Below are positions 12,516 through 13,133 of a stretch of DNA of 13,133 bases, piece after piece. The notes under the pieces were generated by a model. That model saw only the letters and a list, made by a program, of their open reading frames with translations, was not told the origin of the DNA and searched no databases. The position numbers were made by a program, and so were the translations under genes. Source of the stretch: an uncultured Paraprevotella sp. (lineage in GTDB: Bacteria > Bacteroidota > Bacteroidia > Bacteroidales > Bacteroidaceae); contig CAJUDC010000071.1 of the NCBI GenBank assembly GCA_910584955.1, positions 1-13,133 on the forward strand, in the 5' to 3' direction. Positions within the stretch are counted from its first letter, which is position 1, and every line of letters begins with the position of its first letter.

Positions 12516-12920
12516 ATGAAGATTTCACACATTGAACATCTGGGCATCGCAGTGGAAAGCATTGAGAAAGCCCTGCCGTATTTCGAAAATGTCTTGGGAC
12601 TGAAGTGCTATAGCGTAGAGGAAGTAGCCGACCAGAAGGTGAAGACCGCTTTCCTGAAAGTAGGCGAAGTGAAACTGGAACTGCTGGAGCCAACAAGCCC
12701 CGACAGCGCCATCGCCAAATTTCTGGAGAAAGGCGGTCGCGGCGTACACCACGTGGCTTTTGCCATTGAAGACGGTGTGGCCAACGCACTGGCCGAATGC
12801 GACGGTAAGGAGATCCGCCTGATCGACAAGGCGCCGCGACTGGGAGCCGAAGGACTGCACATCGCTTTCCTGCACCCCAAATCCACATGCGGCATCCTGA
12901 CGGAGCTCTGCGAAAAATAA
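12516..12920 (+). CDS. mce: Methylmalonyl-CoA epimerase
   Basis: This cytosolic enzyme interconverts (R)- and (S)-methylmalonyl-CoA, linking the B12-dependent mutase to the decarboxylase in the succinate-propionate route. The 134-residue protein is a vicinal-oxygen-chelate fold with two beta-alpha-beta-beta-beta repeats, the usual length for the bacterial enzyme. The expected metal ligands are visible: His8 (EHLGIAV), Glu55 (KLELLEP), His79 (GVHHVAFAI) and Glu130 (GILTELCE). The start ATG at 12516 gives MKISHIEHLGIAVE, the usual N-terminus, with no Shine-Dalgarno. mmdA follows 125 bases later, which supports the assignment over other VOC proteins. Confidence 0.95.
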   Translation: MKISHIEHLGIAVESIEKALPYFENVLGLKCYSVEEVADQKVKTAFLKVGEVKLELLEPTSPDSAIAKFLEKGGRGVHHVAFAIEDGVANALAECDGKEIRLIDKAPRLGAEGLHIAFLHPKSTCGILTELCEK

Positions 12921-12962
12921 GCAGAACCGCGAACGCGCTACAGCGTACCCGCCCAATCTAAC

Positions 12963-13021
12963 AAAGCAGACCTGAATACCCGACGCCCCCGCAAAGGAGA
13001 TAAAGGATTCAAGTCTGCTTT
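12963..13021 (+). promoter_or_regulatory. Hairpin with purine-rich loop in the mce-mmdA gap
   Basis: 12963-12977 and 13007-13021 are complementary at 14 of 15 positions (one C-A mismatch in plus-strand RNA) with a 29-base loop, followed by a short TCT. The loop contains AAAGGAGAT (12993-13001), a strong match to a Shine-Dalgarno sequence but 45 bases before the mmdA ATG and with no start codon close behind it. It could be a weak terminator, an attenuator, or an mRNA-processing and stability element separating mce from mmdA. Confidence 0.5.
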
Positions 13022-13045
13022 TCTAAAAATAAACACCATAACATC

Positions 13046-13133
13046 ATGAGTGCACAGACAGAAAGAATCAAAGAATTAGTAGAGCTTCGCGCCAAGGCCC
13101 GTCTGGGTGGCGGCGAGAAAGCGATTGAGAAAC
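13046..13133 (+). CDS. mmdA: Methylmalonyl-CoA decarboxylase / propionyl-CoA carboxylase carboxyltransferase subunit (5' part)
   Basis: Only 29 codons and one extra base are inside the window. They read MSAQTERIKELVELRAKARLGGGEKAIEK, whose ELRAKARLGGGEKAIEKQ pattern is typical of the N-terminus of the Bacteroidota MmdA/PccB-type carboxyltransferase (full length about 510-520 residues). The subunit transfers the carboxyl group between methylmalonyl-CoA and the biotin carrier protein. The position after mce agrees with the conserved propionate-formation cluster. The gene is cut by the window edge, so the biotin carrier and membrane subunits cannot be seen. Confidence 0.85.
   Translation, partial: MSAQTERIKELVELRAKARLGGGEKAIEK

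Noticed and set aside
12921..13045. Cobalamin riboswitch in the mce-mmdA gap
   Set aside because: The gap is only 125 bases with a single simple hairpin, too short for the usual multi-helix fold, and no B12-box-like sequence was recognised.

Overview
The window looks like a chromosomal piece of a Bacteroidales gut-type bacterium, with base composition in the mid-50s % GC by eye. The reasons are: repeated TAnnTTTG(C) -7 promoter boxes of the Bacteroidota sigma factor; almost no Shine-Dalgarno sequences; a lipoprotein with an acidic stretch right after the lipobox cysteine; a secreted protein with a Bacteroidota-type C-terminal module; a TonB-dependent receptor with a CarboxypepD_reg-like N-terminus; a GH110 alpha-galactosidase; and the mce-mmdA gene pair of the succinate-to-propionate route. 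I see no transposase, integrase, CRISPR array, tRNA or rRNA.

Layout. 1-170: window edge with two hairpins. 171-1259 (minus): HpaII-family restriction endonuclease, with no methyltransferase in view. It is divergent from 1425-2648 (plus), an iron-sulfur L-serine ammonia-lyase. That gene converges through a shared hairpin on 2678-3142 (minus), a low-molecular-weight tyrosine phosphatase. 3299-4129 (plus): a secreted protein of unknown function with a strong terminator. 4239-4650: a gene-free, pyrimidine-rich stretch boxed in by two terminators. 4716-6578 (minus): a stand-alone GH110 alpha-1,3-galactosidase. 6672-7190 (minus): a probable surface lipoprotein with its own promoter and terminator.

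9801 down to 7290 (minus) is a compact operon: nitroreductase, Rossmann/DUF2520 protein (ATGA overlap), KdsC-type KDO-8-P phosphatase, Maf pyrophosphatase. It joins lipopolysaccharide sugar synthesis to nucleotide-pool cleaning and two redox-type proteins. Divergent from it, 9993-12398 (plus) encodes a TonB-dependent receptor without a SusD partner and with a non-ATG start. It is followed by methylmalonyl-CoA epimerase (12516-12920) and the first 29 codons of the methylmalonyl-CoA decarboxylase/propionyl-CoA carboxylase carboxyltransferase subunit (13046 to the window end).

Most of the window is ordinary core genome. The most unusual items are the HpaII-family nuclease (variant catalytic-core residue, no visible methylase, many CCGG sites in its own locus), the two overlapping inverted repeats at 4203-4269 next to the empty GC-rich stretch, and a hairpin with a purine-rich loop between mce and mmdA. 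I did not find a clearly undescribed multi-gene system.
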